Assembly (NCBI GenBank): GCA_025056745.1 | Contig: JANWVQ010000091.1 | Coordinates: forward strand, 1-64,000 | Direction of reading: 5' to 3' | Source: Ignavibacterium sp. | GTDB taxonomy: Bacteria > Bacteroidota > Ignavibacteria > Ignavibacteriales > Ignavibacteriaceae | Length of the DNA stretch: 64,000 nt | Shown: positions 21,370 to 30,949 of the stretch, piece by piece | Layout: each line of letters starts with the position of its first letter | Position numbering within the stretch: the stretch's first letter is position 1 | Translations under genes and position numbers: made by a program | Notes under the pieces: generated by a model | What the model was told of the DNA's origin: nothing | Database searches by the model: none | What the model saw: the letters and a program-made list of their open reading frames with translations, nothing else

Positions 21370-22680
21370 ATGAAAAAACTTTTATTGATCGCCTGCTTAT
21401 TGACAATCGGGGTCAATGCCCAAAATTTGTGGTTAGAAGAAAATTTTAACTATGGTCCCAATGATGACTCTTCAATTGTAACATTAACAACAAACTGGAT
21501 TCGACATAGTGGTGCAATGGGTCCGAGATATAGCGCCAGTGGTTTAACCTATACTGGATATCCATCTTCAGGGATTGGAGGCGCAATTAGATTTACTTAT
21601 GGTGCTTCCGGCGTTAATGATGGTGATGTTCATAGAAGATTTCCTGATTCCATAACAACTACTCAAGATATTTATGTCTTTGCTCTTGTAAGAATAGATT
21701 CAGCCAGACCAACAGCCGATTATTTCCTACATTTAGGTCCATACAACATTGGAACCACATTTAGACTCAGAGTTTTCGGAAGAGCTTTTGGAAGTGGTTG
21801 GGCGATTGGATTATCAAAATCAACTGAGACAAGAGTCGAAGACTCTGTTAATGTATTAAACTTCAATCAGACCTATTTATTGGCTCTCAAATATTCTTTT
21901 AACACAGCTTCAGCAAGTGATGATGTTGTTAGATTGTATGTTTACAGCTCAGGTGTTCCATTGACAGAACCAGGTAATCCAATTGTTTCTTTAGGACCTG
22001 TAGGAGCTGGAACAACTGGTGATCCTACTAATATTGGTTCAATTGCAATTAGGCAAGGGACAAATACTCCTTCTGGAAGAATTGATGGAATCAGAATAGG
22101 AAATACGTGGGGAATCATTCCAGTTGAATTAACATCATTTACCGCAGATGTCTCAGGAAATTCTGTAAAACTAAATTGGTCAACTGCAACCGAATTGAAT
22201 AATGCAGGATTTGATGTTGAAAGAAAATTAAATAACGGCGAGTGGAAAAAAATAGGATTTGTAAAAGGAAATGGAACAACTACACAAATTCAAAATTATT
22301 CTTTCTTTGACAAGGATTTAGTTTCAGGAAAATATTATTATAGATTGAAACAAATTGATTTTGATGGAACTTTTGAATATTCAAAAACTATTGAAGTTGA
22401 TGTAAATACACTTGATAGTTTTGAACTTACTCAGAACTATCCAAATCCATTTAACCCCAATACGTCAATCAGTTTTTCGATTCCCCAAGCAGGAAAAGTA
22501 AAATTATCAGTTTACAATTTACTTGGTCAGGAAGTTAGAACTTTAATAAAAAACGAGAATTTGGAAGCTGGACCTCATTCAGTTGATTTTAATGCAGAGG
22601 GTTTATTCAGTGGTGTTTATATTTATAGACTTGAATATAATGGAATGTCTTTAACTAGAAAGATGACTTATCTAAAATAA
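21370..22680 (+). CDS. Secreted T9SS type A sorting domain-containing protein
   Basis: Signal peptide MKKLLLIACLLTIGVNAQ; VELTSFTADVSGNSVKLNWSTATELNNAGFDVERK module; C-terminal YPNPFNPNTSISFSI...GVYIYRL. Confidence 0.85.
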   Translation: MKKLLLIACLLTIGVNAQNLWLEENFNYGPNDDSSIVTLTTNWIRHSGAMGPRYSASGLTYTGYPSSGIGGAIRFTYGASGVNDGDVHRRFPDSITTTQDIYVFALVRIDSARPTADYFLHLGPYNIGTTFRLRVFGRAFGSGWAIGLSKSTETRVEDSVNVLNFNQTYLLALKYSFNTASASDDVVRLYVYSSGVPLTEPGNPIVSLGPVGAGTTGDPTNIGSIAIRQGTNTPSGRIDGIRIGNTWGIIPVELTSFTADVSGNSVKLNWSTATELNNAGFDVERKLNNGEWKKIGFVKGNGTTTQIQNYSFFDKDLVSGKYYYRLKQIDFDGTFEYSKTIEVDVNTLDSFELTQNYPNPFNPNTSISFSIPQAGKVKLSVYNLLGQEVRTLIKNENLEAGPHSVDFNAEGLFSGVYIYRLEYNGMSLTRKMTYLK

Positions 22681-22701
22681 CAGAATAATCTTACCATTTT
22701 G

Positions 22702-22734
22702 AACCCCCTAATAAATTTTTAGGGGGTTTTTTTT
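22702..22734 (+). terminator. Rho-independent terminator
   Basis: AACCCCCTA-ataaattttt-TAGGGGGTT followed by T8 tract. Confidence 0.9.
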
Positions 22735-22749
22735 AGAAGTAAACGGAAA

Positions 22750-23670
22750 ATGAAAAAAGTTATACTAACAGGTGCTACAGGTTTAATAGGTCGAAACTTA
22801 ATAAGAGAATTATTCAAAGCTAAATATCCAGTTATTGCTTTGGTCAGAGATGTTTACAAAGCAAGAAAGAAACTTCCTCCGCAAGTTGAGTGCGTTGAAT
22901 GGGATTATAAATCTAATAATATAAATTTAACACTGTTAGAAAATTCTTATTCTGTAATCCACCTAGCTGGGGCAGGTATTTTTGATAAAAGGTGGAATGA
23001 GGCTTATAAAAAAGAAATTTATTCTTCAAGAGTTGACTCAACAAAACTACTAATCGACATTATATCTAAACTAAGAAATAAACCCGAGAATTTTATTGGT
23101 GCATCTGCTGTTGGATACTATGGAAATAGAGGAGATGAGATTCTTACTGAAGATTCGAAACCCGGAAATGATTTTTTAGCAAAGGTCTGCGTTGATTGGG
23201 AACAAGAAGCATCTAAAGTTACTCAATTTGGAGTAAGATGGGCAAGCATCAGAACTGGTATTGTCCTATCAAAAGAAGGTGGTGCATTAAAAAAGATGTT
23301 ACCACCATTCAAAATTTTTTTAGGAGGGCCTCTCGGCTCTGGTAATCAATATTTCCCTTGGATACATATTAAAGATATTCTGGGAATAATTCTCTATGTA
23401 ATGGAAAACAAGAATTGTGTCGGACCAATAAACGCTGCTGCACCTCATATTGTAACTATGAAAGAGTTTGCTAAGGAGTTAGGTAAAGTATTAAAGAGAC
23501 CAGCCCTTTTTTCTGTCCCAGAATTTGCATTGCGAATATTACTTGGTGAAGCTGCCTCCGATATTGTATCAAGTCAAAGAATCAACTCGGAAAAAATTAT
23601 TAACCTTGGTTATAAATTTAATTTCCCATATCTAACAAAAGCTTTGATTGATTTGATCTATTTCAATTAA
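22750..23670 (+). CDS. TIGR01777-family NAD-dependent epimerase/SDR-like protein
   Basis: GATGLIGRNLIREL, AGAGIFDKRWNEAYKKEIYSSRVDSTKLL, SAVGYYGNRGDE. Confidence 0.92.
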   Translation: MKKVILTGATGLIGRNLIRELFKAKYPVIALVRDVYKARKKLPPQVECVEWDYKSNNINLTLLENSYSVIHLAGAGIFDKRWNEAYKKEIYSSRVDSTKLLIDIISKLRNKPENFIGASAVGYYGNRGDEILTEDSKPGNDFLAKVCVDWEQEASKVTQFGVRWASIRTGIVLSKEGGALKKMLPPFKIFLGGPLGSGNQYFPWIHIKDILGIILYVMENKNCVGPINAAAPHIVTMKEFAKELGKVLKRPALFSVPEFALRILLGEAASDIVSSQRINSEKIINLGYKFNFPYLTKALIDLIYFN

Positions 23671-23747
23671 GTTAAATCTCTCTAAAATTTATTTTAATAT
23701 GAATTTTCTTTTTTACAGTTTATTTTTGAACAAAAAGAATAAACATT

Positions 23748-24575
23748 ATGAAAAATCTAAAACTAATTTTACTTGTATTCATTCTAACATTCTTTATAGT
23801 TAGTTGTGAAACTAATCCGCCGAGCGATCCAAATAAAAGGGATATTAAAACAGGTGAAGTTTTAATAGAAGTAAATTTGAAAAAAGGAATTCAATCATCT
23901 TATCCAAGAACTGTTTTACTAGAAGATTTTGCCAACGTAAGTTGTGTGCCGTGTGTTGTTTCTAATAGAATACTTGAGTCTTTGGAAAAATATTCATTCA
24001 CAAGTAGTAAACTAAAAATCATAAAATTTGCTACAAACTTTCCATCCCCGGTTGACCCATTTTATTTAGTGGCCAAACCTTTTTGTGATTTCAGAATGAC
24101 ATTTTACAATATTATGTTTGCTCCTACAATTATAATTGATGGAATGATGAGACCAACTCCCACAGATTCGAATCAGATTAAAAATGGAATTAATCAAAAA
24201 CTGCAAACACCTTCAAATTTTTTGATAGAATTATCTCAGCAAAAAATAAATAATGGTTTATTTATCAAAATAGACATTAGTGCTAATAATATAGATTCAA
24301 CTTTTCTTTCAAATTATTTTCTTAGGACTGTTTTAGTTGAAAAAGAAATTGAATTTTCATCCCCACCCGGTTCAAGCGGAGAAACAAAGTTTTTCGATGT
24401 TCTTAGAGTAATGTTTCCAAATAATCAAGGTATAAATTTGAAAGAGCTTGTTGGAACTAATACTTTCAGTTATAAAAATGCAATTGATACTACTTGGAAT
24501 ATTGATAATCTAAAAGCGATTAGTTTCATTCAAAACAATTCAACAAGGGAAATAGCCCAATCATCCAATAATTAA
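23748..24575 (+). CDS. Omp28-related lipoprotein with CxxC thioredoxin-like motif
   Basis: Lipobox FIVSC; LLEDFANVSCVPCVVSNRIL...APTIIIDGMMRP; paralogous to the N-terminal half of the next ORF. Confidence 0.75.
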   Translation: MKNLKLILLVFILTFFIVSCETNPPSDPNKRDIKTGEVLIEVNLKKGIQSSYPRTVLLEDFANVSCVPCVVSNRILESLEKYSFTSSKLKIIKFATNFPSPVDPFYLVAKPFCDFRMTFYNIMFAPTIIIDGMMRPTPTDSNQIKNGINQKLQTPSNFLIELSQQKINNGLFIKIDISANNIDSTFLSNYFLRTVLVEKEIEFSSPPGSSGETKFFDVLRVMFPNNQGINLKELVGTNTFSYKNAIDTTWNIDNLKAISFIQNNSTREIAQSSNN

Positions 24576-24588
24576 AAGAGAGGTTACT

Positions 24589-26880
24589 ATGAGAAAAATC
24601 CTACTTACTCTGTTAATTTATATCTGTGCAATTAATATTTATGCACAAGGTATCAGGGTTCAATTTAATACTGTTAATGGTTATGGCAATAACCTATATA
24701 TAGATAATTTAACTATTGGAACTCAGTTTAACACTGATGTTGCAGTACTATCGGTTGAGAATCTTATTAAAGATACAAGCTATGCAATTGGCACAACACC
24801 TTTTGTAATAGCACCCAGAGTATCTTTTATTAATCTCGGAAGATTAAACATTACATCTCCATTTAATGTTACAATGACTGCTAGTCCCGGAACATATTCA
24901 AGCACGAAATCGATATCATCATTGCCAAGTGGTCAATCTACGACGGTTACTTTTGACAATTTAACAATTACACCCGGCCAACAAATAAACTATACAATTA
25001 CAGCAAGTTTAACAGGCGATCAAAATCCCTCTAACAATACTTTGACACAAAGTTCTTTATACCTTCCTGGTTTTGCAAGAAAAGTTTTATTAGAAGAATT
25101 TACAAGTTCAACTTGTGGCCCTTGTGCTGCGAACAATCCAACTATTGATGCCTTTGTTCATAATAAATTTGATTCATTGGTCGCAATAAAATACCATATG
25201 AATTGGCCTTCGCCTGGGAATGATCCAATGTATTTATATAATCCAACTCAACAAAATGATAGAAGAACATATTACGGAGTAAACGCTGTTCCGACTGTGA
25301 TTATGGATGGTGTTGTGAGACCTGAATATCCATATACATTGCCAAACAGTTTGCCAGATGCTTTTAATTCGAGAAAGACAAAAGGGACGCCTGTTAATCT
25401 TACAGTTACTAATACCAGAATCCCTGGTGATACTATTCGTGCTGATATTACTTTAACTATTTCTTCGAATTTGCCAGCAGGACAATATTTCTTAAGAGTT
25501 CACGCAATTGAAAGAGTTGTTAGATATGCTACTCCACCGGGAACAAATGGCGAAAAAGATTTCTATGATGTGTTCAGAAGAGCATATCCAAACTCTCAAG
25601 GAATTCAGATACCAACAACAGCTGGAACTTATAATTATTCTGTCAAATACCCTCTTGATTTGCAAGTATGGGTTGATAGTTTAATATATACTGCTGTGTT
25701 TGTCCAAAATGATGCTACAAAAGAAATTTTGAATGCAGCTAAATCCAGAAATTATACTGTTGAGAATTTTGAATATGTCGAACCTGAAAATTTATCTACA
25801 CCAAAACAAATTGTAGCATTTAATTTTATAGAAGCAAATAATTTAATTAAGGTAGAGAACAATAATCCTTTGATAAGTAATAACTTTTATTATGAACTTT
25901 TTGATGGACAATTTCCAGCAGCCGGCTGGTCAATTCAAAATCCAGATGGTGGAATAACATTTGCACAATTTAATGGTGCAAACGGCCCTTCTTTTGGTGG
26001 AAGTAAATGTATTAAAATGGATTTTTATTCATACAGCGCAACAAATCAAAATGACTACCTATTTTCTCGAGTATTTACTGGTTTGAATGAATTTGATACT
26101 TTAAAATTTGATTATGCTCACGCAAATTATCCAAATTACACTGATAGATTAATAGTTAGACTTTCGTTGGATGGAGGTGCTACATATCCACACGTAATTT
26201 TCGATAAATCCGGTACATCGCTTGCGACTGCAGGTTCTACTACAAGTTCATTTACTCCAACTTCTGCTTCGCAGTGGGCAACATTTTCATATCCATTGAT
26301 GCAGGTTATCCCGGTTGAATTAACATCTTTTGAAGCAAGAGCAAATGGTTTAGATGTTGAATTAAGTTGGACAACCGCAACTGAACTTAATAATTATGGC
26401 TTTGAAATTCAAAGAAAATATGAAAATGATTTTATAACAGTTGGATTTATAAAAGGTGCTGGTAATTCTACAACTTTAAGAAAATATAATTTTACTGATA
26501 AACAATTGAATGAAGGAGTTTATACTTACAGATTAAAACAAATTGATTTTAATGGTTCATATCATTATTCACAAGAAGTAGAAGTTTTAATATCTGGTCC
26601 GAAAGTTTATTTTATTGAACAGAATTTCCCAAATCCATTTAATCCTGAAACAGTTATTAGATTTAATCTAGCTACTAATTCAAATGTAACTCTGAAAGTT
26701 TATAACAATCTTGGAGAAGAAATAAAAACTCTTTTTGCTGGGAAAATGAATGCTGGAAGAAACGAAGTTATTTTTGATGGCACAGGTTTAAGTAGTGGAA
26801 TATATATTTACAGAATTGAAGCAGTTGGGGATGATGGAACAATATTCACTTCATCAAAGAAGATGAATCTGATTAAATAA
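24589..26880 (+). CDS. Omp28-related secreted protein with T9SS type A sorting domain
   Basis: LLEEFTSSTCGPCAANNPTI...VPTVIMDGVVRPEYP; VELTSFEARANGLDVELSWTTATELNNYGFEIQRK; FPNPFNPETVIRFNL...GIYIYRI. Confidence 0.82.
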   Translation: MRKILLTLLIYICAINIYAQGIRVQFNTVNGYGNNLYIDNLTIGTQFNTDVAVLSVENLIKDTSYAIGTTPFVIAPRVSFINLGRLNITSPFNVTMTASPGTYSSTKSISSLPSGQSTTVTFDNLTITPGQQINYTITASLTGDQNPSNNTLTQSSLYLPGFARKVLLEEFTSSTCGPCAANNPTIDAFVHNKFDSLVAIKYHMNWPSPGNDPMYLYNPTQQNDRRTYYGVNAVPTVIMDGVVRPEYPYTLPNSLPDAFNSRKTKGTPVNLTVTNTRIPGDTIRADITLTISSNLPAGQYFLRVHAIERVVRYATPPGTNGEKDFYDVFRRAYPNSQGIQIPTTAGTYNYSVKYPLDLQVWVDSLIYTAVFVQNDATKEILNAAKSRNYTVENFEYVEPENLSTPKQIVAFNFIEANNLIKVENNNPLISNNFYYELFDGQFPAAGWSIQNPDGGITFAQFNGANGPSFGGSKCIKMDFYSYSATNQNDYLFSRVFTGLNEFDTLKFDYAHANYPNYTDRLIVRLSLDGGATYPHVIFDKSGTSLATAGSTTSSFTPTSASQWATFSYPLMQVIPVELTSFEARANGLDVELSWTTATELNNYGFEIQRKYENDFITVGFIKGAGNSTTLRKYNFTDKQLNEGVYTYRLKQIDFNGSYHYSQEVEVLISGPKVYFIEQNFPNPFNPETVIRFNLATNSNVTLKVYNNLGEEIKTLFAGKMNAGRNEVIFDGTGLSSGIYIYRIEAVGDDGTIFTSSKKMNLIK

Positions 26881-26906
26881 AATTTTAGTTGTTTTACTTT
26901 AATAAT

Positions 26907-26948
26907 AATCTGTCAGTCTGAGTGTGCCGAAGGCTGACAGATTTTTTG
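26907..26948 (+). terminator. Palindromic element / probable terminator
   Basis: 10-bp perfect stem AATCTGTCAG ... CTGACAGATT followed by TTTT. Confidence 0.7.
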
Positions 26949-26989
26949 TTTTTTTGAATTAATATTTATGTTGTCTAAATAACTATTTA

Positions 26990-27043
26990 GTGCCTTAGTG
27001 TCTTAGTGGCGAAAAACTTCTTACCACAAAGACACAAAGGCAC
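26990..27043. repeat. Imperfect inverted repeat of the GTGCCTTTGTGTCTTTGTGG type
   Basis: GTGCCTTAGTGTCTTAGTGGC versus reverse complement of CCACAAAGACACAAAGGCAC, two internal mismatches, separated by a short spacer. Confidence 0.75.
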
Positions 27044-27166
27044 GAAGTTTAAGCATCTTACAAAACACCTATTAGTTTATATTAATTTTTATCTTATTTG
27101 TTCAATATGAATCTCTCAATCTTCGCTTTAACATAATTATATTCGCATTAAAAAAACGGAGAAATT

Positions 27167-28657
27167 GTGAGCGAAAAGAAAAATAAACCTGCTGATTTTG
27201 TTGCAAATATTGTCTCTCTTGCTAAACGCAGAGGTTTTGTATTTCAGTCAAGTGAAATTTACGGTGGCTTAAACGGTTGTTGGGATTACGGTCCGCTTGG
27301 TGTCGAACTTCTCAGAAACATTAAAGAAGAATGGTGGAAATCAATGACCTATCGCGAAGATGTTGAAGGAATTGATGCTGCAATTCTTATGCATCCGAGA
27401 GTCTGGGAAGCTTCTGGGCACGTTGAAAACTTTACCGACCCGATGATTGATTGTAAAGTTTGTAAAGCCAGATTCAGACTTGATGTGCTTGGCGATTCAA
27501 TAAGTGAAAAGAAAAAAGAAAAAGCACTTAATGATTTGAGATTTGAAATTAAAGACAACTCTGCTTTGCTTGAAAAGTTTGAAAGCAAGATTACTAATCC
27601 GGGTGATGAAGATCCTTTCAATCTTATTTTGGAAGATAATGACTTAGGAAAACATCTACTTTCAAAATTAAATTGCCCGCAGTGCGGTAATCTTAATTCA
27701 TTTACTGATGCAAGAAAATTTAATTTGATGTTCAAAACTTTTATTGGACCTGTCGAGGATAGCAGTGCGGTAGTTTATCTTCGTCCTGAAACTGCGCAGG
27801 GAATTTTTGTTAACTTTCTTAATGTGCAAAGTGCAGCTCGGCAGAAACTTCCATTTGGAATCGCTCAGATTGGAAAAGCATTTCGTAATGAAATCAACAC
27901 AAAGAATTTTCTTTTTCGCACAAGAGAATTTGAACAGATGGAAATGCAGTTTTTTGTAAATCCTCAAAATGATAAGCAATGGTATGATTACTGGAAAGCC
28001 GAAAGACTTCAATGGTATAAGTCACTTGGTATGAATCCAAATAAATTACGTTTTCACGATCATCCACCAACTAAACTTGCTCACTATGCAAAAGAAGCAA
28101 CAGATATTGAATATGAATTTCCTTTTGGTTGGGGAGAGATTGAGGGTATTCATAATCGCACAAATTTTGACTTAAGCAGACACGAAGAATTCTCTGGTAA
28201 ATCTCTAAAATATTTTGATGATGAATTAAAGGAAAAATATATACCGTATATAATTGAAACATCAGCTGGTGCAAGTAGAGGATTTATGGCGTTTTTAATT
28301 GACGCTTATTATGAAGAAGAGGTTAATGGTGAAATGAGATCAGTTCTTAAATTTCATCCTAAACTTGCTCCGATAAAAGCCGCAATCTTTCCTCTGGTTA
28401 ATAAAGACGGTATGCCTGAAATTGCCCGTGAAATTGAAAAAGATTTAAGAAAAAATTTCAAAGTATTCTATGATGATAAAGGCGCTATCGGGAGAAGATA
28501 TAGACGACAAGATGAAGCAGGGACTCCATTTTGTATAACTGTAGATACTCAAACTCTTGAAGACAGAACTGTAACAGTCCGTGACCGAGATTCAATGCTA
28601 CAGGAAAGGATTTCGATTGATAAATTAAAACAATTTTTGTTTAATAAACTTTATTAA
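27167..28657 (+). CDS. glyS: Glycine--tRNA ligase (single-chain class II type)
   Basis: VANIVSLAKRRGFVFQSSEIYGGLNGCWDYGPLGVELLRNIKEEWW; RPETAQGIFVNF; EPSAGASRG-like ETSAGASRGFMAFL; GTG start. Confidence 0.95.
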   Translation: MSEKKNKPADFVANIVSLAKRRGFVFQSSEIYGGLNGCWDYGPLGVELLRNIKEEWWKSMTYREDVEGIDAAILMHPRVWEASGHVENFTDPMIDCKVCKARFRLDVLGDSISEKKKEKALNDLRFEIKDNSALLEKFESKITNPGDEDPFNLILEDNDLGKHLLSKLNCPQCGNLNSFTDARKFNLMFKTFIGPVEDSSAVVYLRPETAQGIFVNFLNVQSAARQKLPFGIAQIGKAFRNEINTKNFLFRTREFEQMEMQFFVNPQNDKQWYDYWKAERLQWYKSLGMNPNKLRFHDHPPTKLAHYAKEATDIEYEFPFGWGEIEGIHNRTNFDLSRHEEFSGKSLKYFDDELKEKYIPYIIETSAGASRGFMAFLIDAYYEEEVNGEMRSVLKFHPKLAPIKAAIFPLVNKDGMPEIAREIEKDLRKNFKVFYDDKGAIGRRYRRQDEAGTPFCITVDTQTLEDRTVTVRDRDSMLQERISIDKLKQFLFNKLY

Positions 28658-28659
28658 AA

Positions 28660-29400
28660 ATGATTGAAATACCATCTAAACTTATAGATAAACTACAAAC
28701 ATCTGAGAAAATAGTTTTTTTTACAGGCGCTGGAATATCTGCTGAATCTGGTATTCCAACTTTTCGTGGTGAAGATGGAATATGGAATAAACTGAGTCCA
28801 GAAGAACTAGCAAACTTTAATGCCTTTATGAAAAATCCAAAGATGGTTTGGGAGTGGTATCAATACAGAAGAAAAATAACACATAACTCCCAACCTAATG
28901 CTGGCCATCTAGCAATTGTAGAATTTGAAAAATATTTTCCTGAAGTAACAGTAATAACTCAAAACGTAGATAATTTGCATCGAAGGGCTGGCAGCAAAAT
29001 TATTTACGAGCTTCACGGAAATATCGAAAAGAATTATTGTATCAAATGCAAAAAAAGGTATGATGAAGATTTGAATTTTGAAGATGGAATACCAAAATGT
29101 GAATGTGGTGGATTGATTCGCCCTGATGTTGTTTGGTTTGGTGAATATTTACCTGTTGATCAATTAAGAAAATCTGAAGAAGCGACAATTTCAAGTGATA
29201 TATTTTTTGTAATTGGAACATCTGCCGTTGTCTATCCAGCTGCTGGATTGGTTTATACTGCAAGGCAATATGGCTCATTTATAGTTGAAATAAACATTGA
29301 CTCTACAGAGGTTTCAAAGATCTGTGATGTAACATTTCAAGGTAAAGCTGGAGAAGTTCTTCCAAAAATTTTAGATGAAGTTAGAAAAATTAAAAGTTGA
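28660..29400 (+). CDS. cobB: Sir2 family NAD-dependent protein deacylase
   Basis: FFTGAGISAESGIPTFRG, TQNVDNLHRRAGS, ELHG, CxxC...CxC zinc site. Confidence 0.95.
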   Translation: MIEIPSKLIDKLQTSEKIVFFTGAGISAESGIPTFRGEDGIWNKLSPEELANFNAFMKNPKMVWEWYQYRRKITHNSQPNAGHLAIVEFEKYFPEVTVITQNVDNLHRRAGSKIIYELHGNIEKNYCIKCKKRYDEDLNFEDGIPKCECGGLIRPDVVWFGEYLPVDQLRKSEEATISSDIFFVIGTSAVVYPAAGLVYTARQYGSFIVEINIDSTEVSKICDVTFQGKAGEVLPKILDEVRKIKS

Positions 29401-29566
29401 TTAAAACTTTTGGTTTTTATCTTTATAAATCTATTCGATTATCAGACTTTAATAATATTTGACATACTGAGCGTGTGGAAGAATTACATAATTTTCATTT
29501 AAAGTAATTCAGTCTTAGATAAAATTTGTTCAAAGTGCATAGCTAAATGAGTTAATTTAATAAAGA

Positions 29567-30949
29567 TTAAATCGCATTTGTTTTTCCACTAACCATCTGC
29601 CAGATAGTTATCAAAATAATTTGAATATCGAGTTTGAATGACCAGTTTTCAATATACCATAAATCATATTTAATTCTTTGCAAAGTTCTTTTTCTATTTT
29701 CTTCTTCATCCTCAACATCACCGCGCAGTCCGTGAATTTGAGCCCAGCCCGTTATTCCAGGCCTAACACTATGTCTTAATTTTATCTCTTCAAAATATTC
29801 AGAATATTTCTCGTGATATGGAATTGCGTGAGGACGAGGTCCTACGACAGACATATCACCTTTTAATACATTAATAAATTGAGGCAATTCATCTATGTTA
29901 TATTTTCTTAAAAACTTCCCTACTCTTGTTATCCTTGGGTCATTCGGTGTAGTTGCTACAAATTCTTGATTGGTTGATGATTGATACATTGTACGAAATT
30001 TTATCAACTTGAATTTTTTATTCTTAATTCCAATTCGTTCTTGATAGAAAAAAACTTGACCTTTTGAATCTAATTTTATTAGAAGTGAAACTATAGGTAT
30101 AATCCAAGATAAGAAAAAGATGGTTATGAAACCTGAAAAAACAATATCAAAAAGTCTTTTAAGAAATCTTCTGCTTGCTTCTTCTAATGGTGCTTCTCTT
30201 GCAGTTATAATTGGGAAATTACCGATTGATGAAACTTCAAATCTATCTGACAGGAATCTGATGTAGTTGGGTATTAAATGAATTTTGACTGCATTGATAT
30301 TACAAATTCTAATTATCTCATCAAGAAATTTAGAGCTGTTATCTGATAAAGCAATAACGACGTCATCTATTTTATTTTTCATTAAAGAACTCTGAAGTTC
30401 ATCAAATTTCTTTTTAGTAAATTCTTCTTCATTCACAAATCCGACAAATTTGTATCCAAATCCAGGGACATCACAAACTTCTTTTTTAAAATGCTCTGCA
30501 ATATCTCCTGTGCCAACGATAAGTAAGTTTCTAATACTAAGTCCTTGACGTCTCAAAAATTTTAGAACTTTTCTAAAAACAATAGTCCAAAGATTTATAC
30601 TAAAGAAAAGGAAAAATGATAAATAAATAATGAAATTTCTCGTAAAAAGATTTTCTTTAACGAAAAAAATGAAGGCTATTGTCAGTAGAATTATAATAAA
30701 TATGCTTTTGATGATATTTATAAAATGATTTACATATTCTCTCAGATAAATGTCTTGATAAAGACCAAGAATATTTGAGGTAAAATACCAGCTGAAGTTG
30801 AGTATTATTAAAAGTAAGAACATATAATTTCTTTCAAGTAAAATTTCCCAGGATTGAGCAAGAACCGCTGACAAGATAAATGAAAAATTCAACAGAATTA
30901 AATCACCGAGTAGTCTTGAAATATAGATTGTGTGTTTATTAACTATCAT
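29567..30949 (-). CDS. Exopolysaccharide polyprenyl glycosylphosphotransferase (undecaprenyl-phosphate sugar phosphotransferase)
   Basis: N-terminal TM region, KRLFDIVFSG, KFRTM, RKYNIDELPQFINVLKGDMSVVGPRPHAIPYHEKYSEYF...RPGITGWAQIHGLRG. Confidence 0.93.
   Translation of the reverse strand: MIVNKHTIYISRLLGDLILLNFSFILSAVLAQSWEILLERNYMFLLLIILNFSWYFTSNILGLYQDIYLREYVNHFINIIKSIFIIILLTIAFIFFVKENLFTRNFIIYLSFFLFFSINLWTIVFRKVLKFLRRQGLSIRNLLIVGTGDIAEHFKKEVCDVPGFGYKFVGFVNEEEFTKKKFDELQSSLMKNKIDDVVIALSDNSSKFLDEIIRICNINAVKIHLIPNYIRFLSDRFEVSSIGNFPIITAREAPLEEASRRFLKRLFDIVFSGFITIFFLSWIIPIVSLLIKLDSKGQVFFYQERIGIKNKKFKLIKFRTMYQSSTNQEFVATTPNDPRITRVGKFLRKYNIDELPQFINVLKGDMSVVGPRPHAIPYHEKYSEYFEEIKLRHSVRPGITGWAQIHGLRGDVEDEEENRKRTLQRIKYDLWYIENWSFKLDIQIILITIWQMVSGKTNAI

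Noticed and set aside
27349-27735. Minus-strand 128-aa ORF
   Set aside because: Entirely antisense within glyS; a by-product of coding-frame composition.
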